A stretch of DNA of 64,000 nucleotides. Source: Leuctra nigra (Eukaryota; Arthropoda; Insecta; Plecoptera; Leuctridae). How positions within the stretch are numbered: position 1 is the stretch's first letter; each line of letters begins with the position of its first letter. The DNA is taken from positions 10,383,647-10,447,646 of the forward strand of contig OW203762.1 in assembly GCA_934045905.1 (NCBI GenBank), read 5' to 3'. The translations under genes and the position numbers were made by a program. The notes under the pieces are model-generated. The model ran no database searches. It saw only the letters and a list, made by a program, of their open reading frames with translations, and had not been told where the DNA came from. Positions 50,201 through 59,812 of the stretch are shown here, piece by piece.

Positions 50201-52233
50201 CCCTACACTGACCTCCTTATGCAGGTTAATTACAATTAAATAATAACTATTGCTCTGTACGCAGCCAACGCGTTTCCAAATGCGATTTCCTTTGCACGTC
50301 TGTGAACAAGCCTTCCTTATCTCTCCACGTTCATTCCTTGCATTTCATTCAACTGTTTCCTCGTGATAATCCACGGAAGCTAAATTATGAAGTGGAGATT
50401 TGAAACAGGTTTTAATTGTTTTCCCCATAAACTAGACTCCAAATAATCAATAGCGACATTTGTTTTACTTTTAGTCCACATTTTCATTCATAACTCTCGC
50501 ATTGCATTCAACTAGCATTCAACTAGCATTTTGGCGGGAAAACAGAGTTAGTCGACAGCAATGTTATTTGCCATCCACATTGTCCACATACACAGATTTA
50601 ACATTGTCTTCATGGGTTTTAGTCAAAAATCAATTTCAAATACCCGGTTTCGTTTCCCAAGTTGTTCACTTCTGTTATACGTTTTCTTCCCCTATACACC
50701 TCACAACAGATTAGATCGTTTTATTATACCTAATATATTCTAATATAACGCACTGTGTATATAGTGGGTATTCCACTATACAATTCAAGTTGGGCAATTC
50801 AAACTATAACGATTATAGACTAGAATTGGGTCAATTTGGCTAGTGTGATAGACAAGACAAATCCAAATCTTGACGATTCTTGGTTTAGAATCGGGTCTAT
50901 TTTCCCAACTGCAACTGGACAATTTGTGATAGGCACTAGAATTGAAGCAAATATCGAAACAGAGAACACACTTCGCAATATTTAATCATTATTATGTATA
51001 AATATCAAATATTAATAGAACAATTGAATGCTAATTGCTGTCTAGGACGATTGTTATGAAAAAACAAAATGCCCAACTTGAATTATATTGAACGCGTATA
51101 TAAGCGAGCATTCGTATTGCACATGAAGGAATATTCGTGTGAAACTTGTTGCTCTAGACTATATAAATAGAGGAAGACAAACGTCAAAGGAACAGCGATA
51201 ATTTATCTTAATATATGTAACAAATATTTCAAAAGCAGAAAATGTCCACAAAATGCTGGTCTCAAGGCCTTCAAAAATTTAAATAGATTGGTCAAACAAT
51301 TCCATTTTTAATTTTCAACCAACCCCAAAATCTCGTTCAAAAACTGTACATGTACAGTGAGATTCAGAAGAAAGCGGTCGTAGTGCCCCTGTGCCAGGCA
51401 GTGTGCACGGGGCACTCCGACCGCTTTCTTCTGAATGTCACTGTACAGTGGCGGCAATATGATCGTTGCACTCTGCCTCTCTCTGACCCATATCATAAGC
51501 ATGTTTTTTATATGGAGCAGAGAGAGATAGAGTACAAACAACTTAATGCCGCCAGTGTACCGCTCATATGGCAATTGATTGTCCAAAGAATTTTACTAAT
51601 TTTACATGTAAAACTGCACTTTTAATAAGGAAAAACGTCGAAATAATGTAACGAACCCCTCATAGCTCAGTAAATCATACAGGAACGTGTAGGTACATTC
51701 CAAAATTTTAGAATATAATATTTCAACTGGTACACGTTGGCCAGTAGTATTTGTGGGAAAGCATGCTCACTACATTTGTTAAAAATCATGTATTTTCTGT
51801 ATGGTCGCTCTGTTTACTTCAAAAAAACAGTAATTTGAAGTGATCTCGAAAATTAGCTTGCCTACTTTTTCTTTGCATAATATTATGGTGCAGAATAATG
51901 AATTTCAACGATCTCTTAGGAATGGAATGGGGATATATGATGGTTCCATTCTACTAATATTTCCATAAGGTATCGAGGGAAATATGAAGATCCGATAACG
52001 TGAAAAACCTGTGGTTGATAATGATAATGATTTATATTTATACTTGGGGACTCACTGCACAACGGAATGCTAAATTCTCCCCCCCCCCCCCCCACTGTCC
52101 TCTCACAGTGATAAGGATATAGATAACCCTCCAGGGCCGGGATTCCTTTTCAAACAAACTGATCGTCTATAATTGTTTTCAGATGATTGGTGGCGTGGCT
52201 TCTTTCCTCATTCTGCTCTATCAGTTCCACTGA
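43338..52233 (+). CDS. Insect gustatory receptor (7tm_7 family), four exons, 365 aa
   Basis: Join of 43338-44222, 47458-47529, 48735-48824 and 52183-52233, all junctions phase 0, 1098 bp including stop. Insect GRs are seven-transmembrane ligand-gated cation channels of chemosensory neuron dendrites, with a cytoplasmic N-terminus. Exon 1 carries the first six hydrophobic segments. Exons 2-4 encode the conserved C-terminus in its usual small-exon arrangement: a RTGPLLHK stretch, then FSLQLLHRRVQFTACGLFQL ending in DNTLMHS, then MIGGVASFLILLYQFH, the last membrane helix with a modified TYhhhhhQF signature. Length and architecture fit the family. Every splice site is GT-AG. The ligand class cannot be deduced. 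The start is ATG at 43338 (MDWFTSIEPFYLL); no upstream ATG in frame was chosen. Confidence 0.93.
44223..47457 (+). other. Gustatory receptor intron 1 with small inverted repeats
   Basis: 3.2 kb, AT-rich. It contains a short perfect hairpin 'gcaaggtttgtataa'/'ttatacaaaccttgc' (44603-44635) and a MITE-like pair 'aggtaggttcgtaaatggag' and complement bounding 45341-45694. A weaker inverted pair 'caatcttgaagttgagc' and complement lies at 46780-46905, and sequence near 46075-46380 distantly resembles family A. Confidence 0.6.
45341..45694. mobile_element. MITE-like element, ~355 bp, in receptor intron 1
   Basis: The terminal inverted repeats 'caggtaggttcgtaaatgga' and 'tccatttacgaacctacctg' are exact. 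The interior is AT-rich and non-coding. Confidence 0.7.
47458..47529 (+). CDS. Gustatory receptor exon 2
   Basis: 24 codons from acceptor 'tctctcttccag' to CAA|GTAACA, encoding ASRTGPLLHKSLVYSTQPRA then ALAQ. The exon is GC-rich against AT-rich introns. The position and sequence fit the intracellular loop that precedes the conserved C-terminal region in GRs. Confidence 0.85.
47530..48734 (+). other. Gustatory receptor intron 2 with SINE fragment
   Basis: AT-rich intron. The SINE-like fragment at 48066-48215 shares 'gaggcaaatgctggg' and a tRNA-like head with the other SINE copies but is diverged. Nothing else is recognised. Confidence 0.55.
48066..48215 (+). mobile_element. Degenerate tRNA-derived SINE
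   Basis: The head 'agttggctcagtcggaggtt' resembles a tRNA A-box region. The body shares 'tcagtcgagaggcaaatgct' with the 12010/25318 SINE family. It lies in receptor intron 2 and is older and more diverged than those copies. Confidence 0.6.
48735..48824 (+). CDS. Gustatory receptor exon 3
   Basis: 30 codons from acceptor 'cttgctgttgcag' to TCG|GTGAGA, encoding FRGFSLQLLHRRVQFTACGL then FQLDNTLMHS. This stretch before the last helix is the most conserved part of insect GRs and fixes the family call. Confidence 0.93.
49350..49410. repeat. Short hairpin, ~22-bp arms
   Basis: The arms 'caaggtccactaaata' and 'tatttagtggaccttg' are exact, extended by 'tgtaca' on both sides, with a loop of about 15 bases ('ggtgctgcgcgctag'). 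It lies in receptor intron 3. Confidence 0.8.
50776..51089. mobile_element. MITE-like element with short inverted ends
   Basis: 'ttcaagttgggca' and its reverse complement, with looser matches around them, bound about 314 bp. The interior repeats 'ttgggcaattc/tgggtcaattt'-like phrases. It is non-coding. Confidence 0.55.
51352..51448. repeat. Long hairpin, ~43-bp arms
   Basis: The arms containing 'attcagaagaaagcggtcg' and complement, then 'agtgcccc' and complement, pair with about three mismatches around a loop of about 10 bases. Both ends are 'tgtacagtg' and complement. It directly adjoins the MITE at 51447-51563. Two opposite-strand frames here are palindrome shadows. Confidence 0.85.
51447..51563. 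mobile_element. Small MITE adjoining the hairpin, probable TA duplication
   Basis: The ends 'cagtggcggcaata' and 'ttaatgccgccagtg' are near-inverted copies flanked by TA. Inward, 'ctgcctctctctg' pairs with 'cagagagagatag'. Probably Tc1/mariner-related. Confidence 0.65.
52183..52233 (+). CDS. Gustatory receptor exon 4 (terminal)
   Basis: From acceptor 'aattgttttcag' it encodes MIGGVASFLILLYQFH and a stop. This is the last transmembrane helix with the family's closing aromatic-hydrophobic-QF signature in modified form (LILLYQF). Possible AATAAA signals follow near 52445 and 52464. Confidence 0.88.
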   Translation: MIGGVASFLILLYQFH

Positions 52234-52654
52234 CTAACGCCGTGTGATTGTGGAACCGCAGCTCTGTGGTCGCCGAAATCTTATCCACCGACAACCACAA
52301 CACTCGCTCAACATTTATACCAACCGGAGAGCAATTTTACGTCGATGTTACGCATACCACATGTATTATGTAACCTGATTCCTGATTCATATAGTTACTG
52401 ATGATATGATGCACAAACCTTGATTATTGAATAACATTTTAAAAATAAATATCTTCGTTATTAATAAAATTGATTTATTTTAGTATGCCGATGTTATGAG
52501 ATGGTGATTTTGCCAGGCTAGAAACAGCTACCTATTGCGAAATGTAAGGACTCTTATTTATGGAAATAATCTTACTTATAGTTACGCAGTTCTGTCTGTC
52601 TGCTGTGATTCTGTCTGTGGGAAAGCTATGCGCCGCGCCTCACGATCAATTATG

Positions 52655-53036
52655 GCGACTTCAGAGGGCTTGGTAGTGAGCGTGGCCTTGACGAGTTTTT
52701 TAATCGATTTTTATCAATATCTTTTTCCAGTGTAATTGTTAACAAAGTAGGCCTATGGACGTAAATTCAGAACAGTTCAATAAAAATAATTTCATAGTTT
52801 GGAATAAGTTATTAGTTTTAGTAAATGAAAAAATTAGTAATTTTCGGGTTCTAAACACCTGTTGGACACAATAAAACTAACAACTTATTCCAAACTATGA
52901 AATTATTTTCATTAAACTGTTCTGAATTCACGTCCATAGGCCTATTTTGTTAACAATTACACTGGAAAAAGATATTGATAAAAATCGATTAAAATAACTC
53001 TTCAAGGTCAAACCCACTACCCAGCCGTCTTCATTG
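52655..53036. mobile_element. Foldback element, ~160-bp arms, ~50-bp loop
   Basis: The left arm (about 52655-52821) and right arm (about 52872-53036) are near-perfect inverted copies. They share 'gtaggcctatggacgt', 'tttggaataagtt' and 'cgatttttatcaatatcttt' with their complements; the outer 40 bases are more diverged. It is unrelated to the foldback family at 848, 9488 and 11471. The frame 52535-52735 runs into the left arm and is spurious. Confidence 0.88.
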
Positions 53037-54054
53037 CCCATCAAGTCTAAAATTACGTCTTCGGCTTTTTGTAAATAAATAAATTGCCGAAACTCACCTC
53101 AGACGCTTACCTTATCCTTTTGTGCTTGAAACACATTTATTTTAACACACAATAACTGTCCAAACCCGTACATTACATTGAAAACGTCATCGCGGCAAGA
53201 AACTTCAAACGTTATTTTTCTTATTTTCTCTTGGTCTGAATTCATAGAGGCTGTGAACCATCAAACCAACGCCGATAGAGTTGATATATAATTTTCTTGG
53301 GAAATAATTTTTATTCGGTTTTTTATTTATTTATAGTTGTGCGTATTGAGTCATGTAAACGACGTCAAGTTACTGTTGATAATGTTTTAAACATCATTGT
53401 TTTAATTTTCACATTGTATACTGATGTTATAGGTAGGTACCTTAGAGGTAGATAGGCAGAAGTCAATTTCAATGTTTCTTAAAGTGAGCTCAAAAACCAG
53501 TTATTCTGAGCTGAATTCTTCATCCAATCATAATGATGAATGGGCCATTGTGTAAGAGAATACTTCAATATAACTGTATTTGTTAACATCAGTCAAAGGG
53601 TAGGTTCTTGATTGAGCACACCTAATTGACAAAATAAAGATACTTGAACTGAACTGAACATTACAAAAGTGTGCACCAAGAAATCCAAAACATATGGCCT
53701 TCCGCTCTTATACCTACCTCTGATGAACGGATATAATGAAGCCCACCACGTATTGGTATCACAAATGAAGAATATGTCGTGTGTATCGGTTCAGGATATA
53801 GTCGCCAGGTAAATAATTTAACGGCGCATTCAGGACGCACAACGTTCTAAATGCGCCGTCACATCAGTGTGACCATAGTGAGTATAAATGTCTATGGTGT
53901 GACGACCTCCCTCCACCTGTTACCAGTCTCTCGACGGCGCGGGTTGTGGAGGCCCGTGCTGTCAATGTCTTGGTATCTTTCGTCAGGAGTAGGCTACATG
54001 CCGGCACCGGGTTTCCTATCCTTCTTTCTCTAACTAAATATACTCACTACAGTT
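53037..54054. other. Unassigned intergenic DNA
   Basis: No gene signal. A GC-richer patch at 53910-54010 has no supportable exon. A short direct homology 'gcgcattcaggacgc/aaatgcgccgtc' near 53823-53860 is weakly palindromic. Confidence 0.25.
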
Positions 54055-54340
54055 TGTTCCTAAGGCAGACACACTCATTGTTCTCGTTTTATAAGGTATC
54101 GTAAAATCATTTGCTCTTATTGTATCCTCGACCATTTATTGCACATCCCTTGTTCGAGGTCGTTTACAACCTTGTAGCTCTTAGCTCGATTAGGGGGTGG
54201 AATATTATTCCACAATGGTATGTATATATTTATGAGGTATGTTTTGACACTTTTAGGTTTTTACGATAGGGTCAGGTCCATTGTAAGTGTCCCTAATACA
54301 TCATAAAACGAGAACAATGAGTGTGTCTGCCTTAGGAACA
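54055..54340. mobile_element. MITE-like element with 38-bp inverted ends
   Basis: 'tgttcctaaggcagacacac' continuing 'tcattgttctcgttttat' (54055-54092) is repeated as its exact complement at 54303-54340. The interior is about 210 bp and non-coding. Confidence 0.85.
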
Positions 54341-54457
54341 GAGTATAGTGGAGTCTTGGCTCTGTTGAGAATATAGGTTTAATAAAAAAATAAGAATATA
54401 TAAATATAAGTACACATTCTTCTCTTTATTACAACTTTGTAGACATACACTCTACAC

Positions 54458-55938
54458 GTGTATCTCATATGGGTCATTATCCCACTATATTAGTTTCGCT
54501 GTCCGAGTTGAATTGCTTAAAGCAATTGAAAGAAAATGAAGGGAAATATTTTTTTAATTTGTATTACGTACCCCTCTACATGTTGCAATCACTATTTTTG
54601 TGTTTATGTACAATAATATTTTCAATTTTGCTACTTTATAGGTGAAAAGTAACCTCCGTCCCGTGTCCTACTTCGAAAAGTCGATGTTTGAGCGCACGGC
54701 ATTTAATGTTGAGGCAGTAAATATAGTAGGATGATTTTTTGTTAGTGAAAAGTCCACGCAAAGTTTACATTTACACAGATTAAACATCAGTTAGTCCACA
54801 CAATTAATTGTAGCTATTTGTTTAATGGCTGTCCATCACTTTGGTTGTATGTAACCTCCGTCCCGTTTGAAAACTGCCACTTATTATATTCTTAAGTTGG
54901 TAGTACAGATCCAGATTTTTTTTTATTGGTTCGTCAACCTGTTTCCTTGAATTTGCTGCTTGCTTCATGGCGATATGGCGAAACGTCAAAAAATGAGAAA
55001 TTATTATTCATCATAAAAGGTGGGAGTACCCTTTCTCCCGTAACTCTGTCCACCCATGTATAATTAAAACGTGTCAAGTTACATACTAGCATTAATTTTT
55101 ATTAAATTGTACGATGTTGCCACGGAATATTTCTAGAGTTTTAAGTTTCTGGCACCTACCCCTTAATTACAGTCATCATTTTTCTTCTTAAAAGTAACTC
55201 CTGTCCCGCGTAACTCCTGTCCCAAAACAGCAATTTCAATGGGGCCAGGAATAACGAAAATTTTGAAATTTTCATTTGTGCATGATCTGATGCTTTAAAA
55301 GTTACCATTATATGTACAATAGTATGTTAGAATAGAAAAACTCTTGCATTAAGTGCTATAAATATGATTTTATTGGACTCAAGTAACTACCGACCTTCCG
55401 AAATAACCTTTGTCCCACCCTTAAAACTGTCGACAAAATTAAAATACTGTTGATAGCATCTGTTTATATTTTTTCCTCATACAACAGTTTATTCATATTA
55501 ATTTAGTTTGTATCATTTGCACTGTGATTTGCATGTGCAAAACTAAATTTAATGTAGAATTTTGATAAATTCCGTCAAAATAGTAAGTACTTATGGCACA
55601 CATTTTAAGTTATTTGTATTCTACGTCACGATAATTTTTTTTATAATAAGTCATATCATCAGCTTACGAATAAATACTATAAGCAAGTAATCAGAGTTAC
55701 ATATTTTATATTGTAGGATTAAATATGTGTGGGACGGAGGTTACTAAAATGAACGTTTCATCATGCAAAATCGTAAATAATTTCGAAACACCCGAGGATC
55801 GATCGAAGCTACTTTCCAGATAGCTTCCCAAATATATAAGTAATATTAAAAAAATTAATGCAACATGAAACAAGTAAAAAAAATTGGTGAAAAAAAATGT
55901 CTGAAACTTATATAGTGGGATAATGGCCCATATACACT
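54458..55938. mobile_element. ~1.48-kb element with terminal inverted repeats and internal GTAACYYCYGTCCC motifs
   Basis: The ends 'catatgggtcattatcccac' and complement (right end near 55910-55935) define the element. It is AT-rich except for repeated short motifs: 'gtaacctccgtccc' at 54649 and 54851, 'gtaactcctgtccc' at 55193 and 55209, weaker versions near 55037, 55381 and 55404, and an inverted copy 'gggacggaggttac' near 55733. No transposase ORF is visible (the minus frame 55706-55972 overlaps the right end and is not convincing), so it is probably a non-autonomous DNA transposon. Confidence 0.65.
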
Positions 55939-56019
55939 CTATATTCACAACAGAACCGATTGCAGTGACCAAGAAAATAATATTTATGAAATAGATACAT
56001 TTATAAAATACACTTGGAC

Positions 56020-56215
56020 CAAGTAAAAACGGTATTTGAACAAAACTGATTGGCTGCTAGTCAGGTTCCTTGACAATCGATCAAATGAAATGAAATCAGA
56101 GCTCACATACTAGAGTTAGATGACGCGTTAGCTCATACTTCATGGAATGATGCCATCAAACCTTTATCAGCCAATCCTCTTCTTTCGAATAATGTTTATT
56201 ATTTGTTCGAGTAGA
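56020..56215. mobile_element. Diverged MITE relative of the 35001/36607 family
   Basis: The phrases 'cagtcaggttc', 'cacatactagagttagatga' and 'tttatcagccaat' occur in the same order as in 36607-36820, and part of it ('caagtaaaaacggtatttg') is shared with 36375-36395 in Atg8 intron 1. The termini are poorly preserved. Confidence 0.5.
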
Positions 56216-56739
56216 TTTAAAAAAAAACTGCTAAACTATACAAGAATCAATTTTCCGGTGAAACCATGGAGCCTATTACTAGAAATCGATAGGTACCCAA
56301 ACAAGATAGGAACGGATCTTTTTTGAAAAAACTTGGTTTGATCCGTAACTATTTTTAGATATGTAATGCGAAAAAAACACACAAAAGCTTATTCCAGCAA
56401 TAAGCTCCAAGCGGAGACGAATTGCCGCTTCCTTTATTTTAAACAAGGATAATTCCTGTTGAAACAAACGTCCTCTCTAAGCAATCTTTCCTCCCGTACT
56501 TCTACGTCATAGCTGTTCTAAGCCGTCACTAATCTCGTCTCCGGGAGCAGTGACGACAAAACTTCACTTCCGGAAAGTCCACGCGAGGAAGTTGTAGATA
56601 TTCATTAAGAAATACTTTTAAAACGGAGACCTGCCTCAAGTCTCTTATCCCGTGCGGTCAAGCCACCCACTAATACGCAAGCAAACGGTGGGTCGACTCG
56701 CAGCTATTGCCAAGCTAGCGACGTACACAGCCGATGCTT

Positions 56740-56830
56740 CTACGTCACGAATAATACCACAGATTCGCTGCCTCCAGTGGGGTTAAATGACTATATAAGT
56801 GACGTATTCTGGAAGACGATTTATCACTTC
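56740..56830 (+). promoter_or_regulatory. Core promoter of the IL-17-like gene: TATA box and initiator
   Basis: TATATAAG at 56792 is followed by a TCACTTC initiator-like sequence at 56824-56830. With the start at the A of 56826 the TATA lies at about -34, close to normal spacing. Upstream are two 'ctacgtca' half-CRE-like sites (near 56501 and 56741) and 'cggaaagtcc' at 56571-56580, one base off a kappa-B site. The TATA and Inr are good; the factor sites are suggestive only. Confidence 0.6.
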
Positions 56831-56909
56831 ACACAGAAACGTTTGAGAAGCAGCATAGCTCACAGTACGAGTTCTTTCTTTATCAGTAGCAAAGTTTTAA
56901 TTTTGAAGA

Positions 56910-57335
56910 ATGTACATTTCACGTGTTTACCTTTTGGTTTCGGTATCGTTCGTTTTGGCAACAATGGCGGCCGCTCGTTCAATTGAAAAACGTTCCGCAC
57001 ACACTGTCTATACTTTGAAACAGTTTACTAGCGACAAAATAACTCCTGAGCATCATGCTTTTATTCGTCAATACGAGAATCAATCGTGTCCGATCAAGAT
57101 AGAGTTCGAGTCGCATTCGGAAGATCCTAATTCGCCTGTTGTGATGCACGTGAAATGTGATACATCTGTGGACTGCCCTTGCAAGAACACGGCGAATCAT
57201 CAGTGCAGGGAAACTTCGGACCATCAAGAGCTCCAATACAGTTCGAAGGACAGTCGGATCACGTGGGCAGTGGATGTGTCCACTGGATGTGAATGTGTGA
57301 AAGTTAATCCTAGAGGCAACGGAGTGCAGTCCTAG
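56910..57335 (+). CDS. Probable IL-17-like secreted cystine-knot cytokine, 141 aa, single exon
   Basis: ATG at 56910 starts MYISRVYLLVSVSFVLATMA, a clear signal peptide with likely cleavage after about residue 22, followed by IEKR, a possible dibasic processing site (27-28). The mature part has seven cysteines: 60 (in SCP), 83, 89, 91, 99, 127 and 129. The pattern C-P, then SPVVMHVKC, C-x-C, a Trp (119) and VDVSTGCECVKV matches the IL-17 family fold, where a P-x-V-x-x-x-x-C segment and a W...V-GC-CV ending are characteristic. IL-17 members are secreted dimeric immune signals. Spatzle-type and other cystine-knot growth factors fit less well. The plus frame at 56777 and minus frame at 56979 are shadows. 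Confidence 0.6.
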   Translation: MYISRVYLLVSVSFVLATMAAARSIEKRSAHTVYTLKQFTSDKITPEHHAFIRQYENQSCPIKIEFESHSEDPNSPVVMHVKCDTSVDCPCKNTANHQCRETSDHQELQYSSKDSRITWAVDVSTGCECVKVNPRGNGVQS

Positions 57336-57702
57336 AGGGCCATGGAAGACTTTAGCATCGTGAGTAGTTCAATGTAGTTGTGGTAGCTTCGTTTTACAAC
57401 AGAGATTCTAGGATTTGATACAAGTCAAGTGTGAGAAATGTTTATAGCGTAGGTATTATATTGGTATGAAAGGATAAATCGATTGCAGTTAGTTGATTGA
57501 ATGTCGATGAAGGAAGCAAGACAGTCATTTGAGGCCGAATTACAAAATATAGGTTTTATGAAAGTAGTTACACATTTACGTGGTTTTATATCAAATAGTA
57601 GTTGCTGTGTGTTGATTTAGTGGCCGAACAGTTGTGTTGAGTGTTGTATTCTTTTAAACTAAATTGGTTAATATTGGTGATCGTGTGTGTATGTACTCAT
57701 AT

Positions 57703-57761
<59 letters not shown>

Positions 57762-58400
57762 TTTGTTTATGTTAATTATTTATTTATTTATTTATTTATT
57801 CATTCATTCATTCAATCATTTATTTATATTCATTCATTCATTTATTTATTGTTGATTTAAAAGTGCCATAATTTTATATTCCAAAAATGAACAAAACTTT
57901 AATGTAATTTCCTTATTGATATTTGAGTGTTTTGGTGTGTAAATTTATATTAACTTATTTATCTATTTTGAATTTATATCAGTCTTAACAATACTGACCA
58001 AACACCTCAGATCCATAGTAGTACAAATTTTATATTTCCAAACGTTTTTGTGATAATATTTAATTATTTATATAATGTTTATTGAGTGTATACTAATGTG
58101 AAAGATCAAAAAATGTGTTCTTTCTATATACTCAATATCAGTATGTTCGTGTATGTACTATGTACGTTTATTTACATTATGTGAATATTTATGTATTTTT
58201 ATTGAGTTATTTATTGATGTATTTATTTATTTATTTATTTATTTACAATGATTTATTGACTAATTCAAATTGTATTTTCTGTCATTCTTATTTAAAAGAG
58301 TACAATTATATTCAAATAAGTCAATAGTGGTATGTACTATGTACATGTTGAATGTGATGTAATTATTTGAATTTCAATAAATTTACTTGATATTCTTACG
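57336..58400 (+). promoter_or_regulatory. 3' UTR of the IL-17-like gene with AU-rich elements and poly(A) signal
   Basis: After the stop at 57333-57335, about 1 kb of AT-rich DNA contains long runs of overlapping ATTTA pentamers (57699-57770, 57776-57848 and 58208-58245). A single good AATAAA follows at 58376-58381, shortly before a T-rich region. Overlapping ATTTA pentamers are the class II AU-rich elements known to destabilise cytokine mRNAs through TTP/Tis11-type proteins. Short frames over this (57664-57855, 58115-58327) are repeat translations. Confidence 0.55.
57699..57850. repeat. (TTTA)n microsatellite with TTCA variants
   Basis: Some 30 tetranucleotide units, interrupted by 'tgtttatgttaa' and ending in 'attcattcattc' units. 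Confidence 0.95.
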
Positions 58401-59554
58401 AACTACTGTCTCTGTAAGACTTCAACTCTATTCTGTCCAATGTAGTTCTCAATCCTATTGAATTCAGTTCATACGCAATATTTAACACAGCATCAGTGCT
58501 CAATTAAGACATTTTACCCCGTGGGGAGGGGGGAGGGGGGGGGGGGGCAAAATGATCATGCAAAAAATGAGTGTTATAGCTGGACTCAATAGAAGGCCTG
58601 TGGGGTTTGGCCCCCAGAAAACTGCTACGCAACGAAATTTTTGAAAACTGACTATCTTAGAAATAGTTTCAAATTTAGAAATTTTGGATTAAGAGTGTTT
58701 GAGTGCCATGAGATTTTAACCCACAATTATTTGTTGTTGAACCTGAAAAATCACGGCAATGAAAGGTACAGTCACACCGGGCATTATCTGGCTATGTTAT
58801 GTTTGTATGTTACTGCCCTAAATTAGTGTGTAGGTGTAATGAGTGAGTCACTTTCATTCGCTGCACCTATAGGAGAAAACGGCACTATAGAAAAAAATCG
58901 GTATTTTTTGTGCCCATCCGAAATAGTTGCAATTATAGTTACTGACACATTTTAAAATATAATGTCATTATTATTTAATTCGGGACGAGAGCAATGTATG
59001 TTTTGGTTTCAAACTATAAGGTTATTTTGTTCCACATATTATATTGATTAGTGGTCCAAATTTTATGAAAATATCTATTCATTTAACCTCTTCACTCGAT
59101 CAAAAGTAAATAAAACTGTTTTAACCAATGAGAGACGTGAACATTTATAAATTTATAGCACCAATAGTTTCACAATTCCTTATTGCGCCAATAAAGGCGA
59201 TCTTCCATGATTTATTTCATAATTTTAAGATGCACCACTTATAGGTTCAAGTTTGAATCTTTCAGCGCCCCTGGTGCCAAAAGTGATAATCACATCAAGC
59301 TGAAATTTTCATTTTTAGGAATCATTGCATTAGTTTATACACCTGCAAAGTTTTATGTCTGTAGCATACGTTCCAAAATTTGATTTTTTTAGGTTTTTTG
59401 GTCAAAATAAGAGATTTATAGGGGAGATTTATTGGTCACAATCAATTTTATTCGGTAAATGAATGTCTATTAAAAAACCAATATAGCCATTTTGTTTGCA
59501 ATGTAAATACCAATGTAAATGTAAATACCTTTCTGGTAAATACATATGTGAGTG
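58401..59554. other. Unassigned intergenic DNA with G-homopolymer tract
   Basis: It has a run of about 10 to 13 G interrupted by A (58521-58548) and AT-rich unique sequence. The 61-codon frame at 58641-58826 has no supporting signal, and no splice-flanked exon was found. Confidence 0.3.
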
Positions 59555-59812
59555 TGGGAGTCAAAACTTAATTTTAAAAACCAAAATATACTTGGTATGG
59601 TATATAAATAGTAAAGAAGTATGCCAAAAATCAAATGTAGTTACCTAAATAAAATAATATACCTATAATGCCCTAAAAAACGATACTCCAAGTATATTTT
59701 GGTTTTTAAAATTAAGTTTTGACTTGGCCCATTTTTTGATATCACTACTTTTCAGTGCTGATTTTCTAAATTTCTTATATTTTTTTATAGTTAAAGAGAC
59801 TTGGCTGGTGAA
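59555..59812. mobile_element. Truncated foldback element of the 848/11471 family
   Basis: The right arm (59688-59812) matches other copies ('acttttcagtgctga', 'gttaaagagacttggctgg'). Only about 45 bases of the left arm remain (59562-59600, 'aaaaccaaaatatacttgg'). The terminal 'cactccgtg' motif is lost on both sides. It is the same subtype as 63890-64000 ('agtatattttggttttta'). Confidence 0.75.

Larger units (their letters stand above)
48825..52182 (+). other. Gustatory receptor intron 3 with several inverted-repeat elements
   Basis: 3.36 kb. It contains C-homopolymer tracts (about 49322-49334, 49551-49570 and 52079-52092), a hairpin at 49350-49410, an element with inverted ends at 50776-51089, and a pair of adjoining inverted repeats at 51352-51563. 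Frames listed within (49608-49811, 49832-50020, 50502-50743) lack coding evidence; 49600-50050 distantly resembles family A. Confidence 0.6.

Noticed and set aside
57664..57855. YLFI-repeat membrane peptide
   Set aside because: It is a reading of the (TTTA)n microsatellite inside the likely 3' UTR.
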